The notes: generated by a model not told the origin, from the sequence alone. 64,000 nucleotides of DNA from Flavobacteriales bacterium (GCA_947497485.1 CANMHB010000008.1:62001-126000); one strand, 5' to 3'. Shown: positions 16,232 through 26,477, counted from the first letter of the stretch. Translations and numbers: made by a program.

Positions 16232-19105
16232 ATGGATTACGATTTTAGAGCGATAGAAAACAAATGGCGAAAATTTTGGGCAGAAAACAAAACATTTAAA
16301 GTTTCTGAGGACACATCAAAACCCAAATTCTATGTGCTCGATATGTTTCCATATCCATCTGGTGCTGGACTGCACGTAGGTCATCCTCTTGGGTATATCG
16401 CTTCTGATATATATTCACGTTATAAGCGACTGCAAGGATTCAACGTTCTGCATCCAATGGGATACGATTCCTTTGGTTTGCCAGCAGAGCAATATGCGAT
16501 TCAAACAGGTCAGCATCCAGCAATTACAACCGAACAAAACATCGCTCGATACCGGGATCAATTGGATAAAATCGGATTTTCTTTCGATTGGGATCGTGAA
16601 GTAAGAACCTCAGCACCAGAATACTACAAGTGGACGCAATGGATTTTCATTCAGTTATTCAATTCTTGGTTTAATCCTAAATCAAACAAAGCCGAGCACA
16701 TTGATTCGCTGGTTGCCATATTTGAAAAAGAAGGTTCGAATGGCGTTAATTTGGATCAGTTAACAGGCGACATCGAAAAAGATATGATTCCATTTACGGC
16801 AAATGAATGGAAGAATTACAACGAAAAGAAAAAGCTCGAAATTCTCATGAATTTTCGTTTGGCTTATCTCGGAGAATCCTATGTGAATTGGTGTTCAGCG
16901 CTAGGAACTGTCCTTGCAAATGATGAGGTTGTAAATGGTGTTTCTGAGCGTGGTGGTCATCCAGTTGAACGTAAATTAATGAAACAGTGGAGCATGCGTA
17001 TTACAGCTTTTGCTCAGCGATTGTTAGATGGTTTGAATGAAATTGATTGGTCAGAAAGTATCAAGGAAACACAACGAAATTGGATTGGAAGAAGCGAGGG
17101 ATGTAGTATTAAGTTTAAAGTTAAAAGTGAAGAGTTGAGAGTTGAAAGTGATGTTAATATAGAATCTATCATTAACGAAAATTCTCCACTCTCCGCTCTC
17201 CACTCTCCACTAGAAATCGAGGTTTTCACCACCCGTCCAGATACAGTTTTTGGAGTATCCTTTGTGACGTTGGCACCAGAACATGACCTTGTTGCAAAGA
17301 TTACCACTCCTGAACAAAAAGCAGAAGTTGAAGCATATGTCGAGAAGGCAAAAAATCGCAGTGAACGTGAGCGACAAGCAGATGTGAATACCATAAGCGG
17401 TGTTTTTACAGGAAGCTATGTGGAGCATCCTTTTACCAAACTTCCTATTCCGATTTGGGTTGGAGATTATGTGTTAGTTGGCTATGGAACAGGAGCTGTT
17501 ATGGCCGTTCCAGGGCACGATGAGCGTGATTTTAAATTTGCAAAACATTTTGGCATTCCAATCAAACAAGTGATTGTTCCCACAAATGATTCTCACGATA
17601 TGGATAAAGCTGCTTGGGTGGAGAAAGAAGGAACAATTATCAATTCCGATTTCTTAAATGGTCTTTCCGTTAAACAAGCGATTTCAAAATCAATTGAAGA
17701 AATAACAAAAAATGGATTCGGAAAAGGTCGTATAAATTACCGCTTACGGGATGCTGTTTTTGGTCGTCAGCGCTATTGGGGCGAGCCAATCCCCATTTTT
17801 TACAAGGACGAAACTCCATATGCGCTGCAGGAAAGTGAATTGCCATTAACCTTGCCTGAGGTTGATAAATACCTTCCAACAGAGGATGGCGAACCGCCTC
17901 TTGCCAGAGCTAACAATTGGAAATACCAAAATGCAAATGAATACGAACTTTCGACTATGCCAGGATGGGCAGGGAGTTCTTGGTATTTCTTAAGGTATCT
18001 TGATCCTAAAAATACTTCTGAATTTGTCAGCAAAGATAAGGTTGACTATTGGGGCAATGTAGATTTATATATCGGAGGCTCCGAACATGCAACCGGGCAC
18101 TTATTATATGCTCGTTTTTGGACGAAATTTCTTTTTGATCGTGGATTTATTCCATTCGATGAACCATTTAAAAAAATGATTAATCAGGGAATGATTCTCG
18201 GAAGAAGTAGTTTTGTTTATTTGGTAATAGGTGAAAATAAATTTGTTTCCTATTCACTCAAGGACAACCTCGTCTGCGCACCCATTCACGTCGATATCTC
18301 ATTGGTTGATAACGACAAGTTGGATATTGAAGGATTCAAAAAATGGCGTCCGGAATACACAAATGCTGAGTTTATTTGTGAGGAAGACGGAACTTATATT
18401 TGCGGTTACGAAGTGGAGAAAATGTCGAAGTCGAAATACAACGTTCAAACACCAGATGAATTAGTTGAAAAATTTGGCGCTGATACACTACGCATGTATG
18501 AAATGTTCCTGGGGCCACTTGAGCAAACAAAACCATGGGATACCAAAGGAATTAATGGTGTTTTCAACTTCTTACGGAAGCTTTGGCGCTTGTTTCATGA
18601 TGCAAATGGAAATGTTGCTATTTCAGAAGATCAGCCAACTAAAGAAGCCTTAAAAACGCTGCACAAAACCATCAAGAAAATGACAGATGATTTGGATCGT
18701 TTTTCATTTAACACGGGCGTTTCAAATTTTATGATTTGTGTGAACGAATTAACCGATCAAAAGTGCAACAATAAGCAAATTTTGCAGGAATTAATCATCA
18801 TGCTTTCACCATATACTCCTCATATTTCAGAAGAACTTTGGGTAAAATTAGGGAATGCATCAGGAACAATTAGCACAGCAAAATTCCCGGTTTTTAATGA
18901 GGAATTTTTGGTTGAATCAGCATTCGATTATCCCGTTTCATTCAATGGAAAAATGCGTTTCAAAGTGAATTTGAGCCTGAGTTTGAATCCTAAAGAAATT
19001 GAAGAGCTCGTTTTAGCTTTGGAAGAATCACATAAATGGTTGGAAGGAAAAGCCCCGAAAAAAGTGATTATTGTTCCAGGAAAAATAGTGAACGTAGTAA
19101 TTTAA
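16232..19105 (+). CDS. leuS: Leucyl-tRNA synthetase
   Basis: 957-residue class I synthetase that charges tRNA-Leu with leucine. Landmarks are HVGH at 48-51 (HIGH motif), KMSKS at 730-734, an editing domain containing VFTTRPDTVFG (about 331 on) and the C-terminal anticodon-binding region. A Bacteroidota-type extension (about 140-215) lies before WCSALGTVL. At residues 298-327, just before the editing-domain motif, sits a low-complexity stretch (KSEELRVES...SPLSALHSPL) encoded by a palindromic DNA repeat; homologues would be expected to lack it. The frame is open throughout, so the enzyme, which is essential, is presumably functional. cysS follows after 38 bases. Confidence 0.96.
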   Translation: MDYDFRAIENKWRKFWAENKTFKVSEDTSKPKFYVLDMFPYPSGAGLHVGHPLGYIASDIYSRYKRLQGFNVLHPMGYDSFGLPAEQYAIQTGQHPAITTEQNIARYRDQLDKIGFSFDWDREVRTSAPEYYKWTQWIFIQLFNSWFNPKSNKAEHIDSLVAIFEKEGSNGVNLDQLTGDIEKDMIPFTANEWKNYNEKKKLEILMNFRLAYLGESYVNWCSALGTVLANDEVVNGVSERGGHPVERKLMKQWSMRITAFAQRLLDGLNEIDWSESIKETQRNWIGRSEGCSIKFKVKSEELRVESDVNIESIINENSPLSALHSPLEIEVFTTRPDTVFGVSFVTLAPEHDLVAKITTPEQKAEVEAYVEKAKNRSERERQADVNTISGVFTGSYVEHPFTKLPIPIWVGDYVLVGYGTGAVMAVPGHDERDFKFAKHFGIPIKQVIVPTNDSHDMDKAAWVEKEGTIINSDFLNGLSVKQAISKSIEEITKNGFGKGRINYRLRDAVFGRQRYWGEPIPIFYKDETPYALQESELPLTLPEVDKYLPTEDGEPPLARANNWKYQNANEYELSTMPGWAGSSWYFLRYLDPKNTSEFVSKDKVDYWGNVDLYIGGSEHATGHLLYARFWTKFLFDRGFIPFDEPFKKMINQGMILGRSSFVYLVIGENKFVSYSLKDNLVCAPIHVDISLVDNDKLDIEGFKKWRPEYTNAEFICEEDGTYICGYEVEKMSKSKYNVQTPDELVEKFGADTLRMYEMFLGPLEQTKPWDTKGINGVFNFLRKLWRLFHDANGNVAISEDQPTKEALKTLHKTIKKMTDDLDRFSFNTGVSNFMICVNELTDQKCNNKQILQELIIMLSPYTPHISEELWVKLGNASGTISTAKFPVFNEEFLVESAFDYPVSFNGKMRFKVNLSLSLNPKEIEELVLALEESHKWLEGKAPKKVIIVPGKIVNVVI
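17119..17211. repeat. Imperfect inverted repeat inserted in frame in leuS
   Basis: Left arm 17119-17149 (AGTTAAAAGTGAAGAG...) and right arm 17181-17211 (ATTCTCCACTCTCCGCTC...) are imperfect reverse complements over 31 bases, separated by a 31-base spacer. In RNA several of the differences become G-U pairs. The purine-rich 7-base rhythm (GAGAGTT, GAGAGTG) is unlike the surrounding coding DNA. It encodes about 30 extra residues of LeuRS. Confidence 0.7.
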
Positions 19106-19143
19106 TTAGCCTTCAAAATATTTGAACTATTTTTACTTTCAGT

Positions 19144-20607
19144 ATGAAAAACCGCAAGAACTTTCAAATCTACAATAGCCTTTCCGGTAAAAAGGAAATA
19201 TTTGAACCGCTAAATGACAATTTCGTTGGAATGTATGTGTGTGGGCCAACTTTATATAGCGAACCACACATGGGTAACATGCGCACGTTCATCAATTTTG
19301 ATTTAATTTATCGCTATTTATTACATCTTGGTTTCAAAGTAAAATATGTTCGCAACATTACAGACGCTGGACACATCACCAACAGCGCCGGACAAGAAGA
19401 AGACAGCATTGGAAAAGCTGCAAGGTTGGAACAAATGCAATCTTTAGAAATTGTCTACAAATACAACGTGAAATTTCAAGAACTTCAACGAATTTATAAT
19501 TTGCTTCCACCGAGTATCGAACCAACGGCGACTGGCCACATCCAAGAGCAAATTGAAATTATCGAGCAAATTTTGGATAATGGCTACGCGTATGTTGTTA
19601 ATGGCTCCGTATATTTCGATACGAAGAAATACATGAAAGATTTCAATTACGGAATCTTGAGTGGACGCAAGGTAGATGAGTTGGAAAACGAAACGAGAAC
19701 ATTGAATGCGCAGGATGAAAAACGTTTTTTCGCTGATTTTGCACTATGGAAAAAAGCAAATCCAGAAGACATGCAAATATGGCGTTCACCTTGGGGTGAT
19801 GGAAATCCAGGTTGGCACATTGAATGTACAGCCATGAGTACCAAATACTTGGGTAAGCACTTCGACATTCACGGAGGAGGTATGGATTTGAAGTTTCCTC
19901 ATCACGAAGACGAAATCGCTCAGAGTTGTGGTTCTTTTGGGTGTAATCCGGCAAAATATTGGATGCATGCAAACATGTTGAATGTCAACGGTCAGAAAAT
20001 GAGTAAATCGTTTGGTAATTACTTTTTACCGAAAGAGATTATTGAAGGAACAACCAATTTGTTCAAAAAAGCATATCCGGCAAATGTCCTTCGATTCTTT
20101 ATGATGCAAGCGCATTACCGCAGTACACTTGATTTTACGGAGACGGCATTAGACGCCTCTGAAAAAGGTTTTTCTCGTTTGACAGATGGATTGAATTTAA
20201 TCGAAAAATTGAATATTTCAGAATCATCTTCATTTGATGTTCAATCATTAGTTGACAGTTTTTATGCAGCGATGAACGATGATTTCAATGCCCCGATTTT
20301 AATCGCGAATTTATTTGAAGCAGTTAAGCAAATCAACCTGATCAACGATGGAAATGTTACAATTTCTAAGTTAGACAAAGATTTACTTGAAACAGAAATG
20401 AAAGGATTTATTTTCAATGTTCTTGGACTTGAAATTGCTTCATCAAACAATGATTCTATACTTAAACCTGTAATGGAATTGGTTTTGGATCTCCGTCAAC
20501 AAGCACGAGCCAATAAAGATTGGACAACTTCCGACAAAATCCGCGATGGGTTGGCTGCTGCCGGAATCATAGTTAAGGACGGAAAAGAAGGTTCTTCTTG
20601 GAATTGA
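19144..20607 (+). CDS. cysS: Cysteinyl-tRNA synthetase
   Basis: 487-residue class I synthetase charging tRNA-Cys. Landmarks: zinc-ligand cysteine C33 in YVCGPT, the HIGH-type motif HMGN at 42-45, GNPGWHIECTAM with further zinc ligands, the FPHHEDEIAQ stretch, and KMSKS at 285-289. Length is normal. It directly follows leuS in the same direction with a 38-base gap, so it may share the leuS transcript. Confidence 0.96.
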   Translation: MKNRKNFQIYNSLSGKKEIFEPLNDNFVGMYVCGPTLYSEPHMGNMRTFINFDLIYRYLLHLGFKVKYVRNITDAGHITNSAGQEEDSIGKAARLEQMQSLEIVYKYNVKFQELQRIYNLLPPSIEPTATGHIQEQIEIIEQILDNGYAYVVNGSVYFDTKKYMKDFNYGILSGRKVDELENETRTLNAQDEKRFFADFALWKKANPEDMQIWRSPWGDGNPGWHIECTAMSTKYLGKHFDIHGGGMDLKFPHHEDEIAQSCGSFGCNPAKYWMHANMLNVNGQKMSKSFGNYFLPKEIIEGTTNLFKKAYPANVLRFFMMQAHYRSTLDFTETALDASEKGFSRLTDGLNLIEKLNISESSSFDVQSLVDSFYAAMNDDFNAPILIANLFEAVKQINLINDGNVTISKLDKDLLETEMKGFIFNVLGLEIASSNNDSILKPVMELVLDLRQQARANKDWTTSDKIRDGLAAAGIIVKDGKEGSSWN

Positions 20608-20679
20608 TTTGAGCTATAATAAATCTTAGAATTCGTTTTTTAAGGAAAGATTTTGTAACTTAGGTTTTAACCTATCTAA

Positions 20680-22419
20680 ATGAAATTAATTTTTATCCTT
20701 ATTTGTTTTTTATTTTGTTTGAATTGTTTTGGTCAATCAATTAAAGCAAAGATTGATAAATGGAACGCAGTGTTTTTCGAAACCTATGATCAAGATCTAG
20801 AAAAAGCATTTCAAATTGCAAAAATGGCTCTTAAAGAGTCTCAAAAACTTAATTATTTAGCGGGAAAAGGAGGGGCACTATACCGAATGGGTATTTATTA
20901 CGATATCAAATTGAGGAGTGATTCAGCAAGAATCTATCTTTTCAAGGGAATAAGAATATTAAAAAAAACAAACGCTTTTGCCGATCTAGGTGACGCACTC
21001 AATAATCTTGGTGCGCATTATTACTATCAGTTTGAGTATAAGAAAGCAATTTCTGCCCATCAAGAAGCCATCACTTATTTTAATCGAGCAAATCAGCCAG
21101 AAGGAGCTTCAAAAGCACTTAATAATATTGGTATTTGCTATAAAAATTTAGGAAAACTAAATCTCGCAAAATCTACTTACAATCAATCCTTGGCGCTCGG
21201 AATAAAGTACAATGATTCACTCATGATTTCGATTGCAAATGCTAGTATTTCTGGTCTTTTTATTGAATTAAAAGAACTTGATTCGGCTTTAATATACAAT
21301 GTGAAAAGTGAGTTGTTTGTTCCTGAAAATGACAATTACACGCGAATAACCATTTGGTTTTCAAGGGGGGAGATTTATAAAGAAATGGGTAGATTCTTTG
21401 AAGCTGAGAAAGCCTATCAATTCGGACTAAATCTTGCAGAAAAATCTTCGAATAATGAACGAATTCAATATTTCTACAAATCACTGGCTCAACTAAATGA
21501 AAGTCGAAATCAATTCAATGAGTCTATTCAATGGTATAAAAAATACGATTCGTTAAGAGACTTAATGTACAACACCGAAAGGAATGATTTCTTGACCAAA
21601 TACGAAAAGAAATTCAAACTTGCGGAAAAAGAAAAATTTATCAAGCAAAAAGACATTTTACTTCTTAAAGCTAAAAACCGTAGTACTGAACAACAAAATA
21701 AAATTCAGGTAGGTATTATAGTTATTTTGATTTTAATAGCACTTTCAATTATTTTATACCTCGCTTTCAGATTAAAAAGACGGAATCACGAGATTGCGAA
21801 GCGTATGTTAAATGAAACGGATTTGCTTTCCAGAGAATTGCATCACCGAATAAAAAATAATTTACAACTCGTTTCAAGTTTACTAACGATCGAATTAAAT
21901 CATTTAGTTGGCAACGACAAAAACAAATTAACAAAAGTGAAGGATTCGTTGCAAGTGATAGCCAGGCTTCATGAAAAACTCTTTGAATCAAAAAAATGGG
22001 AAAAAATCAAACTTTCTGAAATTTTGGTTGAAATAAAAAATCAATCCACTAAATTGTTGCCCAGTCTAAATATTAAGCTTGAATTTGAAGATAAACTACT
22101 TGACATTAATGCGGGAATTTCGTTGGGGATAGTTATAAATGAGTTGATTACCAATTCTATGAAGCATGCATTTTTTCAGATTGAAAACCCTTCAATAACT
22201 ATAATCATAAAAGAAATTAAAGACAAATTAGAATTAACCTATATTGACAATGGAAATGGATTTGATTCTTCCATCGAAAATAGCTCCTTTGGTTCCGAAT
22301 TGCTATCCTTACTTCTCAAGAAAATCGGTAGCAACACAAAAATATCTGGTCAAAATGGATTCGAATTAACCTCGCAATTAACCATCCAATTTTATTCAAA
22401 TGAAAATCATATTGATTGA
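20680..22419 (+). CDS. TPR-containing sensor histidine kinase (HisKA_2 type)
   Basis: 579-residue sensor. A signal peptide (about 1-19, ending CFGQ) precedes tetratricopeptide repeats (about 30-300), so the sensing part is periplasmic. One membrane helix lies at about 346-366 (IVILILIALSIILYL). The cytoplasmic kinase has the HisKA_2 phosphoacceptor box SRELHHRIKNNLQLVSSLL (His near 388), an N-box INELITNSMKHAF and a G-box YIDNGNGFDS. This layout is common in Bacteroidota and pairs with LytTR regulators. The regulator starts 20 bases before its stop, so they form a coupled pair; the signal is unknown. Confidence 0.9.
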   Translation: MKLIFILICFLFCLNCFGQSIKAKIDKWNAVFFETYDQDLEKAFQIAKMALKESQKLNYLAGKGGALYRMGIYYDIKLRSDSARIYLFKGIRILKKTNAFADLGDALNNLGAHYYYQFEYKKAISAHQEAITYFNRANQPEGASKALNNIGICYKNLGKLNLAKSTYNQSLALGIKYNDSLMISIANASISGLFIELKELDSALIYNVKSELFVPENDNYTRITIWFSRGEIYKEMGRFFEAEKAYQFGLNLAEKSSNNERIQYFYKSLAQLNESRNQFNESIQWYKKYDSLRDLMYNTERNDFLTKYEKKFKLAEKEKFIKQKDILLLKAKNRSTEQQNKIQVGIIVILILIALSIILYLAFRLKRRNHEIAKRMLNETDLLSRELHHRIKNNLQLVSSLLTIELNHLVGNDKNKLTKVKDSLQVIARLHEKLFESKKWEKIKLSEILVEIKNQSTKLLPSLNIKLEFEDKLLDINAGISLGIVINELITNSMKHAFFQIENPSITIIIKEIKDKLELTYIDNGNGFDSSIENSSFGSELLSLLLKKIGSNTKISGQNGFELTSQLTIQFYSNENHID

Positions 22420-23092
22420 AGATGATCCTTTAATTCAAATCGAATTGAGGTTATTGTTATTAGAATTAGGTCATGAAGTTGTTGGTGAATTTGATCGTTA
22501 TGAGGAGGTTGAAAGTCGTTTAGAAGAATTTGATTCCGTAGAATTAGCTTTTATTGATATTCAATTGGCGAGCTCGTATGACGGAACAGATGTCGCTGAA
22601 CTGCTTCAAAATCGGCACAAGATGAATTTAGTATTCTTGACTTCTAATGTGGACGATCGTGTAATATCCAAAAGTAAGCAATTAAAAATAGCGGATTTTT
22701 TAGCTAAACCCTTTCGAAATGAGGATATTAAAATTTGTTTAGCACGATTGCCTGAAGTAAACAAAAATCCCAACATCAACGAGTTATTCTTAAAAGATGG
22801 TCATACATTTTTTAAGGTAACGATTGACGATTTCCTTTGGGCCAAGGCTGAAGATAATTACATTACCATCAAGACAACCAAGGAAAAACGGCTTATCATG
22901 CTTCCATTAAAGGAATTTATCTTAAAATTTTCAAACCCCAACGTATTTCGTGTGCACAGATCTTTTGTCATAAACATTTTAAAGATAGATCAAATTCAAA
23001 GTACTGAATTAAAAATTGGTCAAGAAGTTATCCCAATTAGTGAAAGCTATAAAGAGCTGCTTCTTAACATACTAAATATTTCACCCCAATAA
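22400..23092 (+). CDS. LytTR-family response regulator
   Basis: 230-residue two-component regulator. The receiver domain (1-120) has acidic pocket residues D8 and D9, phosphoacceptor D53 in AFIDIQLA and the conserved lysine in FLAKPF. The LytTR DNA-binding domain (about 135-228) shows FLWAKAEDNYITIKT and VFRVHRSFVINI. It overlaps the histidine kinase gene by 20 bases and is almost surely its partner. Targets are not evident; the next gene, for a secreted protein, starts 90 bases later in the same direction and is a candidate. Confidence 0.93.
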   Translation: MKIILIEDDPLIQIELRLLLLELGHEVVGEFDRYEEVESRLEEFDSVELAFIDIQLASSYDGTDVAELLQNRHKMNLVFLTSNVDDRVISKSKQLKIADFLAKPFRNEDIKICLARLPEVNKNPNINELFLKDGHTFFKVTIDDFLWAKAEDNYITIKTTKEKRLIMLPLKEFILKFSNPNVFRVHRSFVINILKIDQIQSTELKIGQEVIPISESYKELLLNILNISPQ

Positions 23093-23181
23093 ATTCGTAT
23101 TTCACCCATCAAGTTTTCTAGTTCACCCAATATTTTTTCAGACTTCATCTTCCGTGCGTAATCTTGCAAGAAAAAAGCACT

Positions 23182-25170
23182 ATGAAAAAAATTAATTTAA
23201 TCCTATCTACTCTATTTTCTCTTCTTGTATCAACAAATTTTGCTCAGTGGACCTCAGTTGGGCAACCTGATTTCACAAGTTCGGGAGTGACAGATGTAAA
23301 AATGGACATAAAGCAAAATGGTAATTCCGTTGTAGTATATAAAAACACCAACAATGATTCAATTTATGCCTTTGAATGGACAAACAATCAATGGATCCAG
23401 CTCTCGAATTCAGCAGTCAACTCGACATTCGGTTATCAATCGGAATTAGCATTAGATAACAATGATGTTCTTCACGTTATTTACAGAAATGCCGCCGATA
23501 GTCTTTTTATTAAGAAATGGAATGGCTCTACTTGGGAAAATTTTGGTTCCTCAACTGGATTTGTTGGAAGAGGATCCAATGCAAAGTTAAAATTCAGTCC
23601 AAACAACGAACCTGTTGTTGCATTCAGTAACCTCGCTATTTGGCCATGGCCTGCATCAGTAGTTCGATGGGACGGGAATAGTTGGGGTAACGTTCTTTCG
23701 CCTTCTGTGTCTAATTTTCAAGCAGGTGATATTGATTTTGAATTCACAACAGATAACCAAATTTACATTGCAATTACCAATTCAAATGGAGGCGCGTTGT
23801 CCGTATATAAAACGGATGTTTCATCTTGGGTTCAAGTTGGGCCGTCATCAAATATTTTTGGTGGATCAACTTTTTATGTTGAACTGGAATTAGACTCTTC
23901 AAATGTTCCATCCGTTTTGTGCGCTGAAAGTAGTTTAAATAATGCTGCTAGTATGAAAACGTGGGATGGAAATAATTGGGTTTATGTTGGAAATCAAGGT
24001 TTTTCTGTAGATCCAATTGGTTATACAGATTTTAAGATAGTCAATCAGATTCCTACAGTCATTTTCCAAAATGGAACATCTCGCGTGATGCAATATCAAA
24101 ATGGTTCTTGGTCAACTTTAGGATCCACTTTAGGTTTAGGAAATTCACATGCACTTGCCATTAGAAATGACAACACTATTTTTGCAGCTTATAATAATCT
24201 TTTTAATGGGTACAAATTAAACGTTAAAAAATTCTGCGTTGCGGAGACATCACAAGCAACAGAAACAATTTGCCAAGGTCAAAGCTATAATTTTGGAAGC
24301 CAGACACTTAATGCTGCAGGTTCCTACAGCGAAGTTTTTGTTAATTCAGATGGCTGTGACAGCTTGGTAAATCTTTCCTTGACTATTTTACCAACATATT
24401 CTTTGAATCAAGCCATTACATTGTGTGCCGGTGAAAGTTTACAAATTGGCAATTCCAATTACTCTCAATCTGGAAACTACCAAACAATTTTAACATCACA
24501 ATCTGGTTGCGATAGTACAATTAACACGCAGTTGACGGTATTAAGCCCTTTGGTAACTTCAGAACAACAAACAATTTGTGAGGGAAATTATTTAGTTTAT
24601 AATGGCGACACGCTAACTATTGAAGCTGACTATGATTATGTTTTTCAAGCGCAAAATGGTTGTGATAGCACACACACAATTCAACTAACGATTGAAAATG
24701 CATTGAACCCAATTATTACAGAAACCGATGGTATTCTCTCTTCCTCAGCTTTGGGAGATAATTTTCAATGGATCGATTGTAATAATAACTTACAAATCAA
24801 TGGTGCAATAACGAACCAATTTACTCCAATAAATGATGGGAATTATGCAGTTGAGGTTACGAATAATCAATGCGCATGGATGTCGGATTGTTACACTTTT
24901 AGTACCGTTTCACTGACTCAAATTAATGAAGAAGGAGCCTATTTTGTTTATCCAAATCCGGCTGTAAATGCAATCAGTATAAATATTCCAAATGGCAAAT
25001 CAATAACATCCATCATCATAGCTGATGAATTAGGTAGAATGGTTAAAAAATTCGCTAACGATGAAATTCATAGTTCCCTTAATATTTCTGACTTAGAAAA
25101 TGGTTTTTATATCATTCACATTGACGAGAAGGGTACAGAAACGACATTAGAATTTATTATCAGAAGATAA
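23182..25170 (+). CDS. Secreted protein with type A T9SS sorting tail
   Basis: 662-residue exported protein. The signal peptide starts at the ATG at 23182 (MKKINLILSTLFSLLVSTNFAQ); the frame is also open from a TTG 18 bases earlier, which I reject. The first 350 residues carry repeated stretches of the kind WTNNQWIQL, WDGNSWGNV and WDGNNWVYVG, suggesting a beta-propeller. Three Bacteroidota Ig-like repeats follow (ETICQGQSYNFGSQTL, ITLCAGESLQIG, QTICEGNYLVYNGDTL), then the type IX sorting tail VYPNPAVNAISI ending LEFIIRR. Probably surface-anchored or released. A strong terminator follows. Confidence 0.87.
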   Translation: MKKINLILSTLFSLLVSTNFAQWTSVGQPDFTSSGVTDVKMDIKQNGNSVVVYKNTNNDSIYAFEWTNNQWIQLSNSAVNSTFGYQSELALDNNDVLHVIYRNAADSLFIKKWNGSTWENFGSSTGFVGRGSNAKLKFSPNNEPVVAFSNLAIWPWPASVVRWDGNSWGNVLSPSVSNFQAGDIDFEFTTDNQIYIAITNSNGGALSVYKTDVSSWVQVGPSSNIFGGSTFYVELELDSSNVPSVLCAESSLNNAASMKTWDGNNWVYVGNQGFSVDPIGYTDFKIVNQIPTVIFQNGTSRVMQYQNGSWSTLGSTLGLGNSHALAIRNDNTIFAAYNNLFNGYKLNVKKFCVAETSQATETICQGQSYNFGSQTLNAAGSYSEVFVNSDGCDSLVNLSLTILPTYSLNQAITLCAGESLQIGNSNYSQSGNYQTILTSQSGCDSTINTQLTVLSPLVTSEQQTICEGNYLVYNGDTLTIEADYDYVFQAQNGCDSTHTIQLTIENALNPIITETDGILSSSALGDNFQWIDCNNNLQINGAITNQFTPINDGNYAVEVTNNQCAWMSDCYTFSTVSLTQINEEGAYFVYPNPAVNAISINIPNGKSITSIIIADELGRMVKKFANDEIHSSLNISDLENGFYIIHIDEKGTETTLEFIIRR

Positions 25171-25194
25171 TAGTAAATATATAACGTAAAAGAG

Positions 25195-25220
25195 AGTCGC
25201 CCCAGAAGGCGACTTTTTTA
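25195..25220. terminator. Intrinsic terminator between convergent genes
   Basis: Stem AGTCGCC / GGCGACT (7 bp) with loop CCAGAA, followed by TTTTTT. It lies 24 bases after the stop of the secreted-protein gene. On the other strand the tract after the stem is only weakly T-rich, so termination of the convergent purK transcript is possible but less sure. Confidence 0.8.
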
Positions 25221-25251
25221 CTTTTATTCAATTACTATGAAAAATTTCTAT

Positions 25252-26394
25252 TTATGCAATCACACGAACCAAACTCTTTACTCGTAAAGCTTTTTCCTTA
25301 ACTTGGTTCAGATCATCTCCTGTTATGGTAATGTGACCCATTTTTCGAAAAGGTTTCGTTTTTTCTTTGCCATAAATATGTGGGTATACTCCGGGGATTT
25401 TCAAGGCTTCCTCCAAACCCTGATATATCGCGTTTCCTTCGAAATCTTTTTCACCAAGTAAATTAATCATAGCTCCTGCTTGAACAATTTCAGTGCTGCC
25501 TAGCGGAAGATTTAAAATTGCACGAAGATGCTGCGCAAATTGAGAAGTAATGTTACATTCTATTGTATGATGCCCACTATTATGCGGTCGAGGCGCAATT
25601 TCGTTAATTAATAACTCATCATCCTTCGTAAGAAAGAACTCAACGGCCAATAAACCTACCATTTCTAGTTTCTCTATAATTTCAACAGCCAATATTGAAG
25701 CTTTTTCTTCAATTGCAACTGAAACCTCTGCAGGAGAAAATAAAAATTCAACCAAATTAGCTTCGGGATTAAATTCACATTCAACAATTGGGAATGTTTT
25801 TACATCTCCGGATTCATTTCTTGCAACTATAACGGATAATTCTTTTTTGAATGGAATCATTTCTTCCAAAACGCAAGGAGCATCGAATGCCGATGGAAGA
25901 TCTGAAGAGGAATGCAATACCTGCACACCCTTTCCATCATATCCACCTGTTCGTAATTTTTGTACAACAGGGAAAGTACAGTATTCAACTAATTCCTTGC
26001 GATTTTCAAATAACTTATACGGTGCAGTTGGCAATTTAAAATTGGTGTAAAATTCCTTCTGAATTCCTTTGTCGCGAATGATACGTAATACACGAGGTTG
26101 TGGATAAACTTTGACTCCCTCTTTTTCCAGTTGTTCTAATGCTTCTACAGAAACATTTTCAATTTCAACTGTTATCAAATGTTTATCTTTTCCAAACTGG
26201 TAAACAGTCTCAAAATCTGTTATGGAACCACACGTAAATGAATGGGCAATTTTGGAACAGGGTGCGTTCGCATCTGAATCCATACAATGCAAATGGATAT
26301 TCAAATCAATTGCCTCCTGAAGCATCATTCTGCCTAATTGGCCGCCTCCTAAAACACCAATTCGCATTTGCTCACCATACCATTTCGAATTCAT
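25252..26394 (-). CDS. purK: 5-(carboxyamino)imidazole ribonucleotide synthase
   Basis: 380-residue ATP-grasp enzyme that converts aminoimidazole ribonucleotide, bicarbonate and ATP to N5-carboxyaminoimidazole ribonucleotide in purine synthesis. Landmarks: RIGVLGGGQLGRMMLQEA near the N-terminus, VQKLRTGGYDGKGV, EEMIPFKKELSVIVAR and the metal-site region INEIAPRPHNSGHHT. The frame opens at 26451, but the ATG at 26394 (MNSKWYGEQMRIGV) best fits family N-termini; the ATG at 26367 is an alternative. purN lies about 2.7 kb away on the other strand. Confidence 0.94.
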   Translation of the reverse strand: MNSKWYGEQMRIGVLGGGQLGRMMLQEAIDLNIHLHCMDSDANAPCSKIAHSFTCGSITDFETVYQFGKDKHLITVEIENVSVEALEQLEKEGVKVYPQPRVLRIIRDKGIQKEFYTNFKLPTAPYKLFENRKELVEYCTFPVVQKLRTGGYDGKGVQVLHSSSDLPSAFDAPCVLEEMIPFKKELSVIVARNESGDVKTFPIVECEFNPEANLVEFLFSPAEVSVAIEEKASILAVEIIEKLEMVGLLAVEFFLTKDDELLINEIAPRPHNSGHHTIECNITSQFAQHLRAILNLPLGSTEIVQAGAMINLLGEKDFEGNAIYQGLEEALKIPGVYPHIYGKEKTKPFRKMGHITITGDDLNQVKEKALRVKSLVRVIA

Positions 26395-26445
26395 AGTGCA
26401 AAGATATATTTTTAAACTTTTAAGTTTAATTAATTCAAGTATTAT

Positions 26446-26477
26446 AAACAAAAAAGGCTACCCCACTAGAGATAGCC
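26446..26477 (-). terminator. Intrinsic terminator (minus strand) after the small membrane protein gene
   Basis: Reading the minus strand, GGCTATCTC pairs with GGGGTAGCC (9 bp including two G-U pairs) around the loop TAGT and is followed by TTTTTTGTTT. It begins 22 bases after the stop of the gene at 26499-26726 and separates it from purK. Confidence 0.7.

Noticed and set aside
17014-17394. Minus-strand frame of 126 codons across the leuS insertion
   Set aside because: Serine/leucine-rich reverse reading of the repeat and leuS; no support for a gene.
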